Source: Magicicada septendecula (lineage: Eukaryota > Arthropoda > Insecta > Hemiptera > Cicadidae). Taken from it: DNA of 64,000 nt. A program made the position numbers and the translations under genes. The stretch lies in contig CM068373.1 of assembly GCA_034769895.1 (NCBI GenBank), forward strand, positions 435,903,080 through 435,967,079, read 5' to 3'. Below are positions 34,186 through 46,301 of the stretch, in pieces. The notes under the pieces were generated by a model. That model was not told the origin of the DNA, searched no databases, and saw only the letters and a program-made list of their open reading frames with translations. Numbering within the stretch: position 1 is the first letter of the stretch; each line of letters begins with the position of its first letter.

Positions 34186-35970
34186 CTAACCTCCATCGTC
34201 AAAAATTAATCTGATGCCCACATTACACATTTCAGTTTTGTTTAAAATTAATCTGATGCCCACATTACACATTTCAGTTTTGTTTACATACATTATATTA
34301 TCCTTTTTAATATAATAACTATTTAAGTCTGTTTTATCTATTATTCCATAGTAATACTCTGCAGGATTACTCCACATTACTATATCATCATAAAACTTGT
34401 CAACATTAGGTACGGTCAAGTCTCCCTTAGTATTATTCGTCACAAATACGTTATCATTTCATCATCATAGTCATCATCTGCTACTAGTACCCCAATTCTA
34501 TCCCCAGGTAAGTGCTTATTATCAACAGCATTATCATCAAAATAATCATCAACATTTACTGCACAAAGTAAGTCTTCATTATTAACAATTCTCTCAATAT
34601 TTACTCTCACTACTAACTCTTCATAACCTCTTTTAATCTTGAACATTTCTATCTCTCTCTAAATCACTTTCCCATCCCCATTTCCCACTCCCATTCCACG
34701 CAGAGGGAAATACATCATCATTAAAACCCATCCTGGCTTTACCAGTGAAACCATGATACATAAAGAGATTATTTGCAGACATTTGTCTCCCAAATAAATT
34801 CTCGAGGAACCTTTGTCCTCACAAAACACTTGTGAAGCCTTTACTTCACCTACTACACAGGGAAAATTTGCCCTCTGCCCCCGGTACTCACTTAAACTCT
34901 CTTCGTACTCTCTCTCTGTCTCATCAACAATTATTATTAGCACATCACTACTATTATTCACTGTATCACTTTTTGATACCCCATTTTCAACTGTATCTTT
35001 ATTATTATTATTCAACATTATTTCACCATTATAATCATCACTTATATTAACACCATCACTTACCTTGTCAACAATTCCTTCATTATTTATATTCTCATTT
35101 GCACAACTTGTCATCATTATGATTATCACTTATATTTTCACTATCTCATTATTATTATTTTCATTACACTTACCTGTGTCTTTATTATTATTTTCACTAT
35201 CAAAATCGGTTACCTGATTTGTTTCACTTTCTTTATTCTCTTTTAATTTATATCTATCTCTTTTCCACCTTTCATTTTGTTCTCTTATCTCGTTAGTTCG
35301 TTTTTCCATATTATTAATAAATTCATCAGCACGTCTGTTAAAATTTTCCTCCATTTCATTAATTTTATCCCCTAGCTTTTTAAAATTAAAATTACTTTCA
35401 AACATATCACTTCGTCGTTTCTTTACCTCTCTGATATCATTATTCTAGGTATCACTTATTATTTGCTACCTCATCGTCTTTATTCTTGTTTAATTGATCT
35501 GTCTGTTTACCATTTTCTACCACCACTACTCTCTCAGCATTATAATCATTACTCAATGTTTTATTCTCTAACACTATCTCTTTAACTATTTTACCCTTAT
35601 TATTCGTCATATCACTACCACTGTTACTTTCACTGACACCTTTACTTACCTTCTTATCCATTACCTAATTTAATTTACTTTCTTCGTTCTCATTTAATCT
35701 CTCTCTATCTCGATTACACTCTTCAGTTTGTTCTCTTAACTCATTAGTTCGTTTTCTATTCTCATTAATAGTGTCATCACTATTCTCTTTCAAGAAAGTG
35801 CATAATCCCATTTTTTGTTCTTTCATTTGTCTAAGCTCATCATTGAATCTATGCCACTCATCATCAGTCATTCTTTCCATAATCCTCCTGAACCCGTCCA
35901 AGAATTCCGTAGTATTCCATGCCTCCCCTGATCCACCTACTTTGGTTTCTTGTGCCTCACCCGTTTCCAA
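34186..35970 (-). pseudogene. Gag-like region of LTR element 3, broken
   Basis: Minus-strand open segments carry coiled-coil-rich stretches (NMEKRTNEIREQNERWKRDR) and an acidic Asn-rich linker. A block EREYEESLSEYRGQRANFP follows, which matches the ORFs of LTR elements 1 and 2. The region is in several frames, with about half a dozen breaks. A 45-bp tandem duplication lies at about 34203-34290. Functionally dead. Confidence 0.75.
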
Positions 35971-36274
35971 AAAAAAATTTTGTTTTATTATACCCTTAAC
36001 ATAAAAACCACTACAACCCTTCTATTACACAATAATTCTACACACCCAATCAAAATACCCAATACTTAAAATCGTTATCAATATGTAAAAGTAAACACAT
36101 AATCATCTCACAAGTACGTTACACTACCAAAACCTAACCTTATACATATGAAACGTAAACATATATGATAATCATTCAAAATTAACGCCATTAACCAAAT
36201 CCTACCTTCTGTGCTTTAAAACAGGTCTATTTCATATAAAAATTTTAATAAAAATCCTGGCAGGGAATGACAAT

Positions 36275-37393
36275 TTTAAAGTAACAAAACAATTTTGCTA
36301 AATAAATACCAGAATATTACCTACCTGAGCGAATTTTTTCTTGCACTTACCTTTTTTAACACTAGAAGATTTCAAGGCCACCAATATATTATTTCAGGTT
36401 AATATATAAACCTTAACACTCTTTCCCTTTCAAAAACACTTGAATAATTTTAATAACTTACCTCCCTTAAATCAGAAAATTCACAGATTTGTTAGACAAG
36501 TTTTTCCAGCACAGAACAATAAGGAATGGTTATGGCAAAATAATGCAACTAGCACATGGTTATGTCCTCAAAACAAACTTTTATTTTAATAAATTTTAAA
36601 ACTTTCTTTTTCTTTCTTTCTTTTTATAGGTTCTTTTGACTAATCTCTATTATATAACATTTTTCTATACTAATCTCTATTGCCAAACCAGTACTTTTTT
36701 TGACACACACACTCTCTCACTCTTTTTGCATATTTGTATATATTTTTCACCCCCCTTTACTGAGCTCATAATATTTATTTACTCTCCTTCACTTTTTTTT
36801 TTGCCGAAAATAGTTGCTTTACTACTGTACTTAACTGCAACGTGGTTCCAATGACTGCACACTATGTTGTCTAATTCTTTTTATTCCACTCTCCACACTT
36901 CACATTTTAAAAAACAATCACTATTGTTGAATCACTGTTCACGGATGCTTTTAAATACTTTTTGGTAGGCCTATTTTAATATTTTCGGTGTACCAGAGAC
37001 ACGCCCGAGGCTAAGTTGAAAATTATGACTGCTCTGTCTGATGAGTTGTGCTGAACTGGGGCGAGCTGTGGCTCGTAACTATACCAAGCCCTTGGGCATC
37101 GACCACGTGGCCATCCAAATGGATGATGGCTTCATTCCTCATTTTCTGATTGGCGTCTCGCTCTCGCAAAATCTCACGAGAACTGGATTGTTCGCATTGA
37201 CAACACGTAGTGAATTTTTTGTCGCACAACTACGCACTTCTACCATGAGTCACGCATCTCCTTTGTTTCAATTCCCATTTCGTATCTCCCACGGACTCGT
37301 ACCATTGTGTTACATAGACTGGTTCATATTCATCAAGATTATTATTTAGAAAATTATTAAATAAAATGGTCTTATCCCTTTTGCCCTGTTACA
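36275..37393 (-). repeat. 5' LTR of LTR element 3
   Basis: Second copy of the LTR at 31580-32698. On the minus strand it starts TGTAACAGGG, preceded by GGTT, the partner of the target duplication. No standard lysine primer site is obvious just inside it. Confidence 0.85.
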
Positions 37394-37689
37394 AACCATT
37401 CTTACTAACCCACTGCTCTCAAGATTAGTTATAAACAAGTCAGTTAATCACACAGTAGGTATACTGCTTTTAACTGTATAATTAACAAAGTATTAATGTA
37501 GAAAGTGTGTTAATAAATTCACACTACAGTAGACAGTAGATAATTAATTACACTTGATTGATTTAAATTGTTATCTTACTGTAATATTAAAGTTCATATC
37601 ACCTCATTATAACTAATAATCTTTAATGCAACAATATATGATTGAAATTCATTTGAAACGTGGCTTTTCGTAGATAAGATCATTTATCC

Positions 37690-38100
37690 TTTCATATACC
37701 TTGCAGGTATATACTATGACAATTTGAAAAGTTCACGACCTAATAATAAAAGACTTACCAGTATTTTTTCGTTTTGGAATCATTTTTCATATTTCAGCAT
37801 AGTCTTCATGTAGTTGAACACATTTGGTTTAGTGATGCTCCAGTGCTTTTATCCCATTCAGAAGTTTGATTGTTCTAGGTCCTCTGATAACCGTTTACTG
37901 CCGCTTCAGTCATCTCCAGAAAAATCCCTCCCTCCCCAGGGAATTTCTGAGTTTTGGGAATAATTAAAATTAAATGGAGCTAAATCAGGCGAGTAAGTGT
38001 GATGTTGCAGCAGATTGTATTTCAGCTCAGCGATTTTTTGCCTTAAAAACAATGCTTGACTGAGGTCTTCCATATCCTACTACAAAATTATCTATTTATA
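37690..38100 (-). pseudogene. mariner transposase C-terminal remnant
   Basis: On the minus strand, scattered frames give LLQHHTYSPDLAPFNF, the catalytic YSPDLAP motif of mariner transposases. Sequence corresponding to the downstream LFPKL...GRDF region and a C-terminal KCVQLHEDYAEI-like stretch follow. Frames shift and stops occur, so it is an old dead copy. Terminal repeats were not identified. Confidence 0.6.
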
Positions 38101-39116
38101 TACTAAACCTGGCCCTTTTTTACAAGTATTTTCATTTATTTGGTCTAAAAGGTTAGAATATGACTCTTTATTTTTTGGCACATCCATGATAATCTCTTAA
38201 CAACATTCTCTTAGCCACTCAGAAAATCAAGTCATACCTTTCCAACAGACAAAATTGACTTTCTTTTTTTTTGTTACATGACTAATTAACAATACTGCAG
38301 ACCAACATGTTGCTTTACAGCTGTTCATGAGGCAGATGTGGTGTCACCTGATGTATCTTCTTCTTCTTTGACTCTTCCGGAACCACCTTCTTTATCTGTG
38401 AGAGATTACAGCGTCCCAAAACCAAACAGTCAACGTGGGTACTAGTCTCTGCCTTCCTCTGCAGTACTTCCCACTCACTGGATGCCCATCAGCAAAGTCA
38501 TTACCAGTAGTGACTCACCACACTGTCTCATCTTCACAAACCTCTCCATTCACCCATTGTTTCCAGAACCTGTTCATTTTTGTTTTCTGATTACTTTGTC
38601 TATATATTACTTTTTAATATTTTCCTACAGCAGCAGATTTCAAATGCTGTGGTTGTGTCTTTCATTTTTTCCTATTGTCTAGGTTTCACATGCAGCTTCT
38701 ATAATAGCATGCTGCACACATATAATTTGAGGAATTTCTTCTTAATTTGAATGCAGTATTAGAGTAGCAAATTTGTTTCTCCATTTGGCCTGTGTTCTGA
38801 CACTGATTCCTGTCAGTTATATCTACCAGTTTTAATATTTACCTATTTTGGTTCCTGATTCTCCTCTTCCCCCAAATAATTTGTTATAATATTCAATAGT
38901 GTTCTCAATTTACCTTGTTTTCTGTGAGTAGAAACCATACCATCAGTAACTCTTAACTCTTAACATCAATAACTGTTAATTCTTATACTCTTTCCATGAA
39001 ATGTTATTACGGTCTTGAACATCTTTATGGTTTCCTTTACAGCCTCTTATAAAGCATTCTCGTATAATGGTAATGAATTTGTTTAAAAGTAAATTTTAAT
39101 TCCTCTTTATTTGTAG
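38101..39116. other. Intron sequence, no element recognised
   Basis: Lies between the mariner remnant and host exon 2. T-rich, without recognisable coding sequence apart from unconvincing short ORFs. Confidence 0.4.
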
Positions 39117-39176
39117 GATGTTTTAATGGTCAGTATAAAGAAAGAAGCAGATCCAGAAGAGGCCGAGACTGAACAG
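39117..39176 (+). CDS. Host gene, coding exon 2
   Basis: A 60-bp exon after the acceptor CCTCTTTATTTGTAG and before the donor GTAATG. It encodes exactly 20 codons, starting DVLMVSIKKEAD and ending EAETEQ, in phase 0 on both sides and in frame with exons 1 and 3. IKKE is a SUMO-type motif. The exon is too short for ordinary ORF scanning. Confidence 0.7.
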
Positions 39177-39343
39177 GTAATGTGGATAACCATTATTTAG
39201 CCCATAGCTAGTGTGTTAGTTTGTTCCATGTCATGTACCACTAGAGATTTGGAGCACATTCGTTTGTAGATATGTAATTAAAAATCAACAGTATACACAA
39301 ACTGTATCATAGTGTTGTATACTGTAACGATACAACTGCATAA

Positions 39344-39940
39344 GGGTCATTCCATATCAAATCAACCAGGGGTATGAACCTCAGTGTCTCAAATATTGGT
39401 AATTTTTTGTATATTTGTTGTACTTATAAAGTACTTCAAAAATACAAAGTTTCAAATTTTTTTGTTGGGTAGTTTTTTTTTAAAGATTTTTTAAAATCTG
39501 CACAAAACGCCATTTTTCACATTGTTTTGAAACAGAAAACTGTGTATAATTAAGGAACCGTTAGACCTAGAAAGCTCGTTTATAGCTCATTTTAAAGGTC
39601 TTGTAAGGGCTTTAATTTGATATGTAACACAACCTACTTTGAACAAAAACCTTTTTTTGGCATATTTTCAAAAAACTTTTTTTTGAAAATTTCAAAAACA
39701 CCATCATCGAATTTTTTCAAAAAAAAATATGTTATTTGTAAAGACATTGACTAGAAATATGCAAAGTTTGAAAGTGGAGAAATGATGGTTTTTTTTTTAA
39801 CAAAAATTTAAAGGCATCAGTGTGGAGGTCGTATTCACGTAAATTTGCATTACAATACCAACAGTTACATTTTATGTCATTTTTAGTTTGCCTTAGCACC
39901 ATAATGATAAATTACAAACAATTACTAAGACTCACCTACA
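39344..39940 (+). repeat. Left terminal inverted repeat of long-TIR transposon
   Basis: About 600 bp, reverse complement of 44895-45501 with small differences. A/T-homopolymer rich, including several TTTGAAAA-type runs that could themselves fold. The outermost 24 bp are identical in the two arms. Confidence 0.92.
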
Positions 39941-40171
39941 AATTCTCTTGAATAAAGTGTCCCATATTGATCTTGCAGTGAAATGATTTTAAGCAACAAA
40001 ACTCATTTATTAGTTGTATATTTTACGAATTAAAACATATCTGTAGAAGATTCTAGTCTATATATACACTACACAGTGCAGTCTTATAAGAACAAATCAT
40101 GTTTGTAAATTAAAATAGTGCTTTTGAATATTAATCATTTAGAGTTCACACATAAGTTAATAATAAGTTGT

Positions 40172-41493
40172 TCACATTTTCTTCAACTGTTGTTCAAGTA
40201 AGTGAGATGAGTCTGCCATTTCTTCTGTGGTCAAAGTATACGTTCTTCCTGTAGCGGTTCTAGGTTCAACCTTTTTCAGAAGGGTGTCTGTTGACACATC
40301 CAAAATATCCAACCGTGGTTGAGGATAGAAAAATGATGCTGCAGGTCCTCGGGGATGTAAAAAGCTCACTTTAACTTCATTTGTCTCGTTGTTTTTCCCT
40401 AGGATGCATGCAAGCCACCAGAAGTTATCATACATGACAGTTACAAAACCTGATTCAATTTCTTCTAATTCAGCTGTAACACTATCTGTTATAACTGGTG
40501 CTTGTAGCTTTCTTTCAGTACTTGAAGAAAACAATTTTGTTGCCATTTGTGTGTCAGAAATAGGGATAACTGCATGTAAATTTTGGGTCCCTTTTATAGT
40601 TTTTGTTTTATCAAAACGTGTTGCTAACCTTTCTTCATTTTCATTGTGTTCTATTGTACAGTATTTAAACTTGATGCCTGGTATGTTGGTTGCTGCAAAT
40701 TCATATAATTGATGCGGTGTCATTATTTGCTGGTCATACGGTTGCTGTAAACTTGCTTTCATAGCTAATCTTTTAACAGTCCCCCCTAGACCATCACAGG
40801 CACTTTTACCATGTGATGTGGCAAAGAAATGCCACTCAGCATCAATGCCAAAGTCTTTTTTGTGCAAACAAATGTTCTGGAAATTCTTACGGTTTTTATA
40901 TTGTCCTGCACAACCATCTGAGAAGTAATAAATTATTTTAATCCCTGGGATGTCTTCTTTTAGGGCATTAATCAGGTGCGTCTGAAAGAGATTGAATGCA
41001 ACAGTGTTGTGGGTAAGGCACTCTGATATAAAAACATAATTTAAGTGCTGTATTTTACTGTCTTCTCCTCTATAGTAGACAACAAAGGGATGAAGTGTTG
41101 CCTGGCTATTGGTCCAATGGTAAGATTGAACCTCATCTTGGAGGACAAATGAATAATTTTCTGAAAAATCACAGGTTACAACCACTTCACCTTCCTCTAA
41201 GTTAGTTTTTGTTTCACGGTAAAACTCTTTTTGCATGTTTGCTAAAAAAGAGTGTGTCTTTAACTTTAAAATAGCTTCACTGAAATCTTCTATGAATTCA
41301 TCCTTTTCTTTTACAACAGTCTCTAATGTACATCTATCTACAGACATCCACTTTTTAATTGTTACACTATCTATCATCTCATCTTCAAACTTCTGGCGCA
41401 GTAAAGCTTTCAAAGGTTCTATCCCGGGACACTCTTTGCATGTGTTCAGATAACAGATAGGAGATGCCGGGTTGCACATAATTTTGTACAGGC
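40172..41493 (-). CDS. DDD-type putative transposase, C-terminal part
   Basis: Open from the LINE insertion point to the stop at 40172. Numbering from the ATG at 41479, an RNase H-like fold is suggested by EEGEVVVTCDFSENYSF (D104), IIYYFSDGCAGQYKNRKNF (D188) and HFFATSHGKSACDGLGG (D229). The D-D-D spacing is 84 and 41 residues. A C-terminal module with VMYDNFWWLACILG, FLHPRGPAASFFYPQ and ATGRTYTL follows, a pattern I associate with uncharacterised transposon-type proteins in arthropods and cnidarians. A Cys cluster (CNPASPICYLNTCKECPG) may bind zinc. The assignment as transposase is inference from fold-like motifs and TIR context. Confidence 0.75.
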
Positions 41494-41507
41494 AGGTTTG
41501 GTAGTTT
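41494..41507. repeat. 14-bp LINE target-site duplication, left copy
   Basis: AGGTTTGGTAGTTT, repeated exactly at 44392-44405. It lies in codons for KNYQT of the transposase gene on the minus strand. Confidence 0.92.
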
Positions 41508-41745
41508 GGTAAAATTCAGAGAATTCAGTCGCAGCGCCTGCTTCTACTATAACATATAGATCCACATCAATTTGGCAGATGCTTCGTTTAAATTGTAAAA
41601 ATTTATCGTTGCTAAGACCTCCGGCATTCCAATACAGGATACTTAGGTCCGTGTCAAGGCCCTGAAAAGGGCCGTTGGTGTTTTTGGCAAGGTTCTTTTG
41701 TATCATTTTGGTCAGGGTGCTTTAGACGAACCTTTGTTGATCGTT
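41508..41745 (-). pseudogene. Inverted LINE endonuclease fragment
   Basis: On the minus strand, LSILYWNAGGLSNDKFLQFK and IDVDLYVIVEAGA match the N terminus of LINE AP-like endonucleases (the WNAGGL strand and the catalytic Glu strand). The reading then runs across the insertion junction into host-element sequence. It belongs to the same LINE as the RT on the other strand. Confidence 0.85.
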
Positions 41746-41779
41746 TAGTTTATGCAGGGGGCACCACGTGCAGGCGATC

Positions 41780-44378
41780 AACTTCACCCCCCAAAGACAC
41801 TGAAGACAGAGGACAACAACCTTTCAAAAACGGACTCAATCTTATCACAGATCCCAAAAAAATAGCTAACACCTTTTGCAAGTACTACGCAAATATAAGC
41901 CGAACCCGAAAGACAAGAAATGAACACAGACACCTGAATAAAAAACCTCTAATGCAGTGCCTCAACAAAACCGAACAAAAAATTTGCCTAAGCGATTTTA
42001 GCCTCTCCGAACTTGAATTTGCACTATTAAACACAAAGGGCAAGAAGGCAGCAGGAGGCGACGCAATCTACCCAGAACTCCTAAAAAATCTTGGTAACAC
42101 AGCGAAACTAGCCTTGCTCAATCTCATTAATCTAACGTGGAAAACACGCGTCCCCCAGCAATGGAGGAAAGGGGAGATTATACCTATTACCAAGAAAGGA
42201 AAGCCAAGTGATACACCTGAGGGCTACCGCCCCATCACATTAACAAGTGCTTGCTGCAAGGTTGCCGAAAGAATGGTTGTGCGGCGTCTGAACCAGTTCT
42301 TTGAAATGAATGCGGTTATTGATGAATGCCAAGCAGGTTTCAGAGCGCACCGATGCACCATGGACCAAGTCGTCTACTTTGCACAAAGTGTTAAGGATGG
42401 GTACCACAAGAAAATGTCCTCCCTGGCAGTAATGGTTGACCTAAAAAACGCGTACGACACAGTCTGGAGACCCATGTTGCTTCACAAACTTGCTTTGAGT
42501 GGCGTCGCAGGTAACCTTTTTAACTGGATAGCGTCCTTCCTGAGTCAAAGACAAATTCGTGTCCGCTATAATGATTGCCTTTCAGAGTACCGAATCCAAC
42601 GCCAAGGGCTACCCCAAGGTGCCATTATCAGCTGCAGCCTATTTAACCTTATGGTCAATGACATTCTGGTGGCTGTTCGGTGTGTGCCGGGAGTACAAGC
42701 GCTCCTGTATGCCGATGACCTTATCATCTGGGCAACTAGCAGCCATATCATGGGTCTTGAAGCAACTATTAATAGTGCACTTGTTAAACTAGAAGAGTGG
42801 GCCAAACTAAATGCCATGACGGTAAATACCACTAAGACGACATACCAACTTTTCTCTCTATCAACAAGGCGGCCTACGGTCAATCTGCGCTATTGTGGAT
42901 CGGAACTCGAAGAGGTGAACATGTCTAAATACCTGGGTGTTAATATAGACACCAGAATGACGTGGAAGCACCATATAGAACAGTCCGCGAACAGTGCGTC
43001 CAGGCGCTGCCGGCTACTTAAACGACTCACTGCGACTACATGGGGAGCAAATCAAGATGTTCTGACAACTGCATATAAGAGCTACATTCGGCCGCTATTG
43101 GAATATGGCGCAGAAGCAACTATTACTGCCTCCAATGCAGCATGCCAGAAACTTCACTTGGTCCAAAATGCAGCCCTTAGAACGATAACTGGTGCGCCAA
43201 AATCAACTCCTATACTTGCCATGGAGTCACAACTGCAAGTCGAACCTATCCAAGTAAGACGGGAAAAGCTGTGCCTCATATCCTGGGAGAGATGTAAAAG
43301 AGCCTACCAACAACGGTGGAATAACTATAAAACAGCGACAGAAAGGCTGAAAACTCAGAAATGCCCGATTGCGATCTATGAAGAACTCCAACGCAAATAT
43401 GACATAGAACCAAATGAGGCAGCACCATTTATACATCACCGTGAATTCTTTAGCCAACTCCCAAATGCTAACTTGAAACTCTTCGACCATAATAAGACCA
43501 AAACTGAGTCGAATGAAGCCGAGCTTCGTCAAGCAGCCTTACACACTGTACAAAAACATTTTCCCGCTGATCAGTGGATACGAATCTACACAGACGGATC
43601 CTGTATACCATCTACAGGGGCAACAGGGGCTGGGTTCTACAGCTCTCTATTTGAAGGCCACCTCGCTGTAGGAGGCCGGCTAAGCAACTATGACGGAGAG
43701 GTAGCAGCCATAAAGGCAGCATCTATTGAGCTTGCCAAGATCTCACCACCTAACAAAGCCGTCTTCCTCATAGATTCGACTGCAGCGATTCAAAACGTGA
43801 CCTCAAATGGTGATACAAACTGCTCCCTGACAATTGAGTGTAGGCGAGAACTGCAGAACCTTGTACAATTAGGCTGGCAGATTGAACTGCAATGGGTACC
43901 CAGCCATGTCAACATCATGGGAAATGAAAAAGCCGACATCCTCGCCAAAATTGGCGCAGCACTACCTCAGCCGGAGACCCCCAGCTCATATGCATCTGCG
44001 AAAGCACGAATAAATTCCTCAATAAGCCTATGGCTAAAAGAAAAACAATTAAGAGCCTCTGTGGGAAAAAGATGGGCAACATTGGTTACGGACGGCCCCA
44101 TCAACAGAACTCTACCCCGAGCAACTAGTGTTGCTCTTTTTAGAACTACAACCGGTCATGACTACCTGGCCTCCCACCTGCACCGCATTGGCGTGTTGTC
44201 GTCTCCTGAATGTGTTCTCTGTGGATACGCTTCCATGAATGCGGATCACCTAATTGCATGTCCAGCCTTGATTTCAGACACGGAAGTCCAAGACGAAGAT
44301 GGTACGGCAAGGCTCTCACGTCTCTACTGGTCAGCGCGCCGCCTAATGGCCCAACAGCCAAGGGTGGGCGTTGGCTAG
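41780..44378 (+). CDS. LINE reverse transcriptase with RNase H and zinc-finger tail
   Basis: Open from about 41780, with the first ATG at 41952, which is not the native start because the 5' part is inverted. RT motifs: GKKAAGGDAIYPELLKN, RPITLTSACCKVAERM, VDLKNAYDTVW, QGLPQGAIISCSLFNLMVND and LLYADDLIIW (catalytic YADD, about residue 253 from the ATG). RNase H: IYTDGSCIPSTGATGAGFY (D), GEVAAIKAA (E), FLIDSTAAIQ (D) and WVPSHVNIMGNEKADILAK (D). The C terminus carries a CVLCG...NADHLIAC zinc-finger-like motif. No internal stop is visible. Codon use is less AT-rich than the surroundings. Confidence 0.93.
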
Positions 44379-44391
44379 TAAGTAAGTAAGT

Positions 44392-44848
44392 AGGTTTGGT
44401 AGTTTTTTAATGCCACTTCATCTCCATCCAGTACAAAGCTGTGCATTTTTGATCCATTCATCATCAATTTTACATTCTGATGAATTAGACAGACACATAC
44501 TGTATGGGTGCCACTCTTTCCGGCCAAAATGCAATTTTTTGGACGCAAATCACAAAATTTTGAAAAACCTATTTGGTGGCCTGGGTTTTCTTCCTTAAAA
44601 ATTGTATATGCTTCATTCAAATTGAGTAAAATTAATCTTTTTTGAAGATGAAGTTTGTCCTCTTTGCCTCTACGCACTGTGACAACATCTTTCTTACCAG
44701 GCATCACTCTACTTATGTCATCACAATTGTAAAAATCAATAACTATCTCTACTGTTGTTGTGTCTAGGGTTTTACCTGGTTTTACCGGCCGCTCGGCGCG
44801 CTCGAGAACATGGGGTTCTAGCGTGCGTGGCATAGAAAAATAAATCAA
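44392..44848 (-). CDS. DDD-type putative transposase, N-terminal part
   Basis: Open from ATG 44848 to the LINE target duplication. It encodes ~152 residues with VEIVIDFYNCDDISRVMPGK, LHLQKRLILLNLNEAYTIFK, GFSKFCDLRPKNCI and GTHTVCVCLIHQNVK, the last a possible zinc site (C-x-C-x3-H). It ends in KNYQT, and the same KNYQT codons resume the frame on the other side of the LINE (41507 downward). The two parts therefore form one gene of ~590 codons interrupted only by the LINE. Confidence 0.75.
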
Positions 44849-44894
44849 TTGGTGTCATAAACTTTTAAAACTGTGATTAATTTCATCAAAATTT

Positions 44895-45501
44895 TTTTAG
44901 GCAAGTCTTAGTAATTGTTTGTAATTTATCATTATGGTACTAAGTCAAACTAAAAATGACATAAAATGTAACTGTTGGTATTGTAATGCAAATTTACGTG
45001 AATACGACCTCCACACTGATGCCTTTAAATTTTTGTTAAAAAAAAAACCCATTATTTCTCCACTTTCAAACTTTGCATATTTCTAGTCAATGTCTTTACA
45101 AATAACATATATTTTTTTGAAAAAATTCGATGATGGTGTTTTTGAAATTTTCAAAAAAACGTTTTTTGAAAATATGCCAAAAAAAGGTTTTTGTTCAAAG
45201 TAGGTTGTGTTACATATCAAATTAAAGCCCTTACAAAGACCTTTAAAATGAGCTATAAACGAGCTTTCTAGGTCTAACGGGTCCTTAATTATACACAGTT
45301 TTCTGTTCAAAACAATGTGAAAAATGGCGTTTTGTGCAGTTTTTAAAAAATCTTTAAAAAAAACTACCCAACAAAAAAATTTGAAACTTGGTATTTTTGA
45401 AGTACTTTATATGTACAACAAATATACAAAAAATTACCAATATCTGAGACATGAAGTTTCAAATTAAATTCCTCATTGGTTGATTTGATATGGAATGACC
45501 C
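44895..45501 (-). repeat. Right terminal inverted repeat of long-TIR transposon
   Basis: Reverse complement of 39344-39940, ending GGAATGACCC at 45501. Divergence from the left arm is a few percent, so the element is not brand new. Confidence 0.92.
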
Positions 45502-45637
45502 ATAAGTAAATATAATATAAATCTGTGATGCCCCACGTTGGAAGCGATATTTCTTATGCAATGATACGATATACATAAAAATAGGCGTGACTGGCCTCAC
45601 GTTCAAGAGCGACAAATTATGTAACAATATAACATTT

Positions 45638-45709
45638 AATTTGGGTTTCAGGTGTATCTGTAATAAGAACTCTAATTTGGGTTTCAGGTGTATCTGTAAT
45701 AAGAACTCT
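45638..45709. repeat. 36-bp tandem duplication
   Basis: Two adjacent exact copies of a unit containing GGGTTTCAGGTGTATCTGTA just outside the long-TIR transposon. Confidence 0.9.
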
Positions 45710-46301
45710 ATGTAACTTGTAACGGTATTTCAAATTTATTTGATATTAATAAAATTGTGCACATGGCACTTACTTCGACTTAAAACATTCGTTATTATTT
45801 TGTTATTATGCCGTAAGGCTTATGCTATATACATCCTTACTGACTAAAAATATTCTATTCTACTAATTATTGTATTAACGAAAAATCTCATTTCCAGACT
45901 ACTCAGTCAATTAGTGTGTTTCAAAATATCAATATTTAAATATTTTTTTATATATTGCAATGTAACTCAAAAATATCAATAGTTACTGAATTTATCTTTT
46001 GTTTCTCAGTACTGATTTATATTTAACGTTAATTTTTACTTAAATGCTGTGCATTCTTTTCATTTCAATACTAATTTGAGCTCTTGTTTACGTTAATCTT
46101 ATTTCAATAACATCTATGATTTTAATTCAAATTTTATAATAAACATTGACTCTTACTTTTAAATAGAACAAGAATGTCCTTAATTGTCTTTACGTTAATT
46201 GTTCGATTAAGAGATAAATAAGTTATCACCTTATCGTCGTCAACCATACTCAATCATTGGATCCCTCTGTAATCGTCCTCGTCTCGAGCTTCAGCATCAC
46301 T

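Larger units (their letters stand above)
31580..37393 (-). mobile_element. LTR retroelement 3, minus strand, fossil
   Basis: Direct repeats 31580-32698 and 36275-37393 flank a 3.6-kb interior. Read on the minus strand, each LTR begins TGTAA and the element is bordered by AACC duplications. A long G-run plus TAT lies before the 3' LTR, as in element 1. The gag-like region shares the RGQRANFP-type block with element 1. No pol was seen. LTR copies differ by several percent, so it is clearly older than elements 1 and 2. The gag-like region is broken in roughly half a dozen places. It lies in the first coding intron of the host gene, antisense to it. Confidence 0.85.
41508..44391 (+). mobile_element. 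LINE (RT plus RNase H) with inverted 5' end
   Basis: Bounded by an exact 14-bp duplication and ending in an AGTA/TAAG repeat tail rather than poly(A). The main body (~41760-44378) is on the plus strand. The first ~240 bp encode the start of the apurinic-type endonuclease on the opposite strand, the classic 5' inversion explained by twin priming. The RNase H domain and tetranucleotide tail fit the I group of LINEs. It is 5'-truncated and so cannot move by itself. Confidence 0.9.
39344..45501 (-). mobile_element. Long-TIR DNA transposon of uncertain superfamily (6.2 kb)
   Basis: It starts GGGTCATTCCATATCAAATC and ends with the reverse complement at 45501. The inverted repeats extend ~600 bp (39344-39940 and 44895-45501). 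ATAA flanks both ends (39340-39343 and 45502-45505), a possible 4-bp target duplication. Between the repeats lies one minus-strand gene, split by a LINE at 41508-44391. Without the LINE the element would be about 3.3 kb. The TIR length and the single gene exclude hAT, mariner and Merlin, and there is no polymerase or capsid as in Polintons. I do not recognise the superfamily. Confidence 0.9.

Noticed and set aside
41446-41706. 86-codon ORF as a separate gene
   Set aside because: It is the inverted LINE endonuclease start reading across the insertion junction.
39344-45501. Polinton/Maverick, because of long TIRs and size
   Set aside because: No DNA polymerase B, integrase, protease or capsid gene; the size comes from a LINE insertion.
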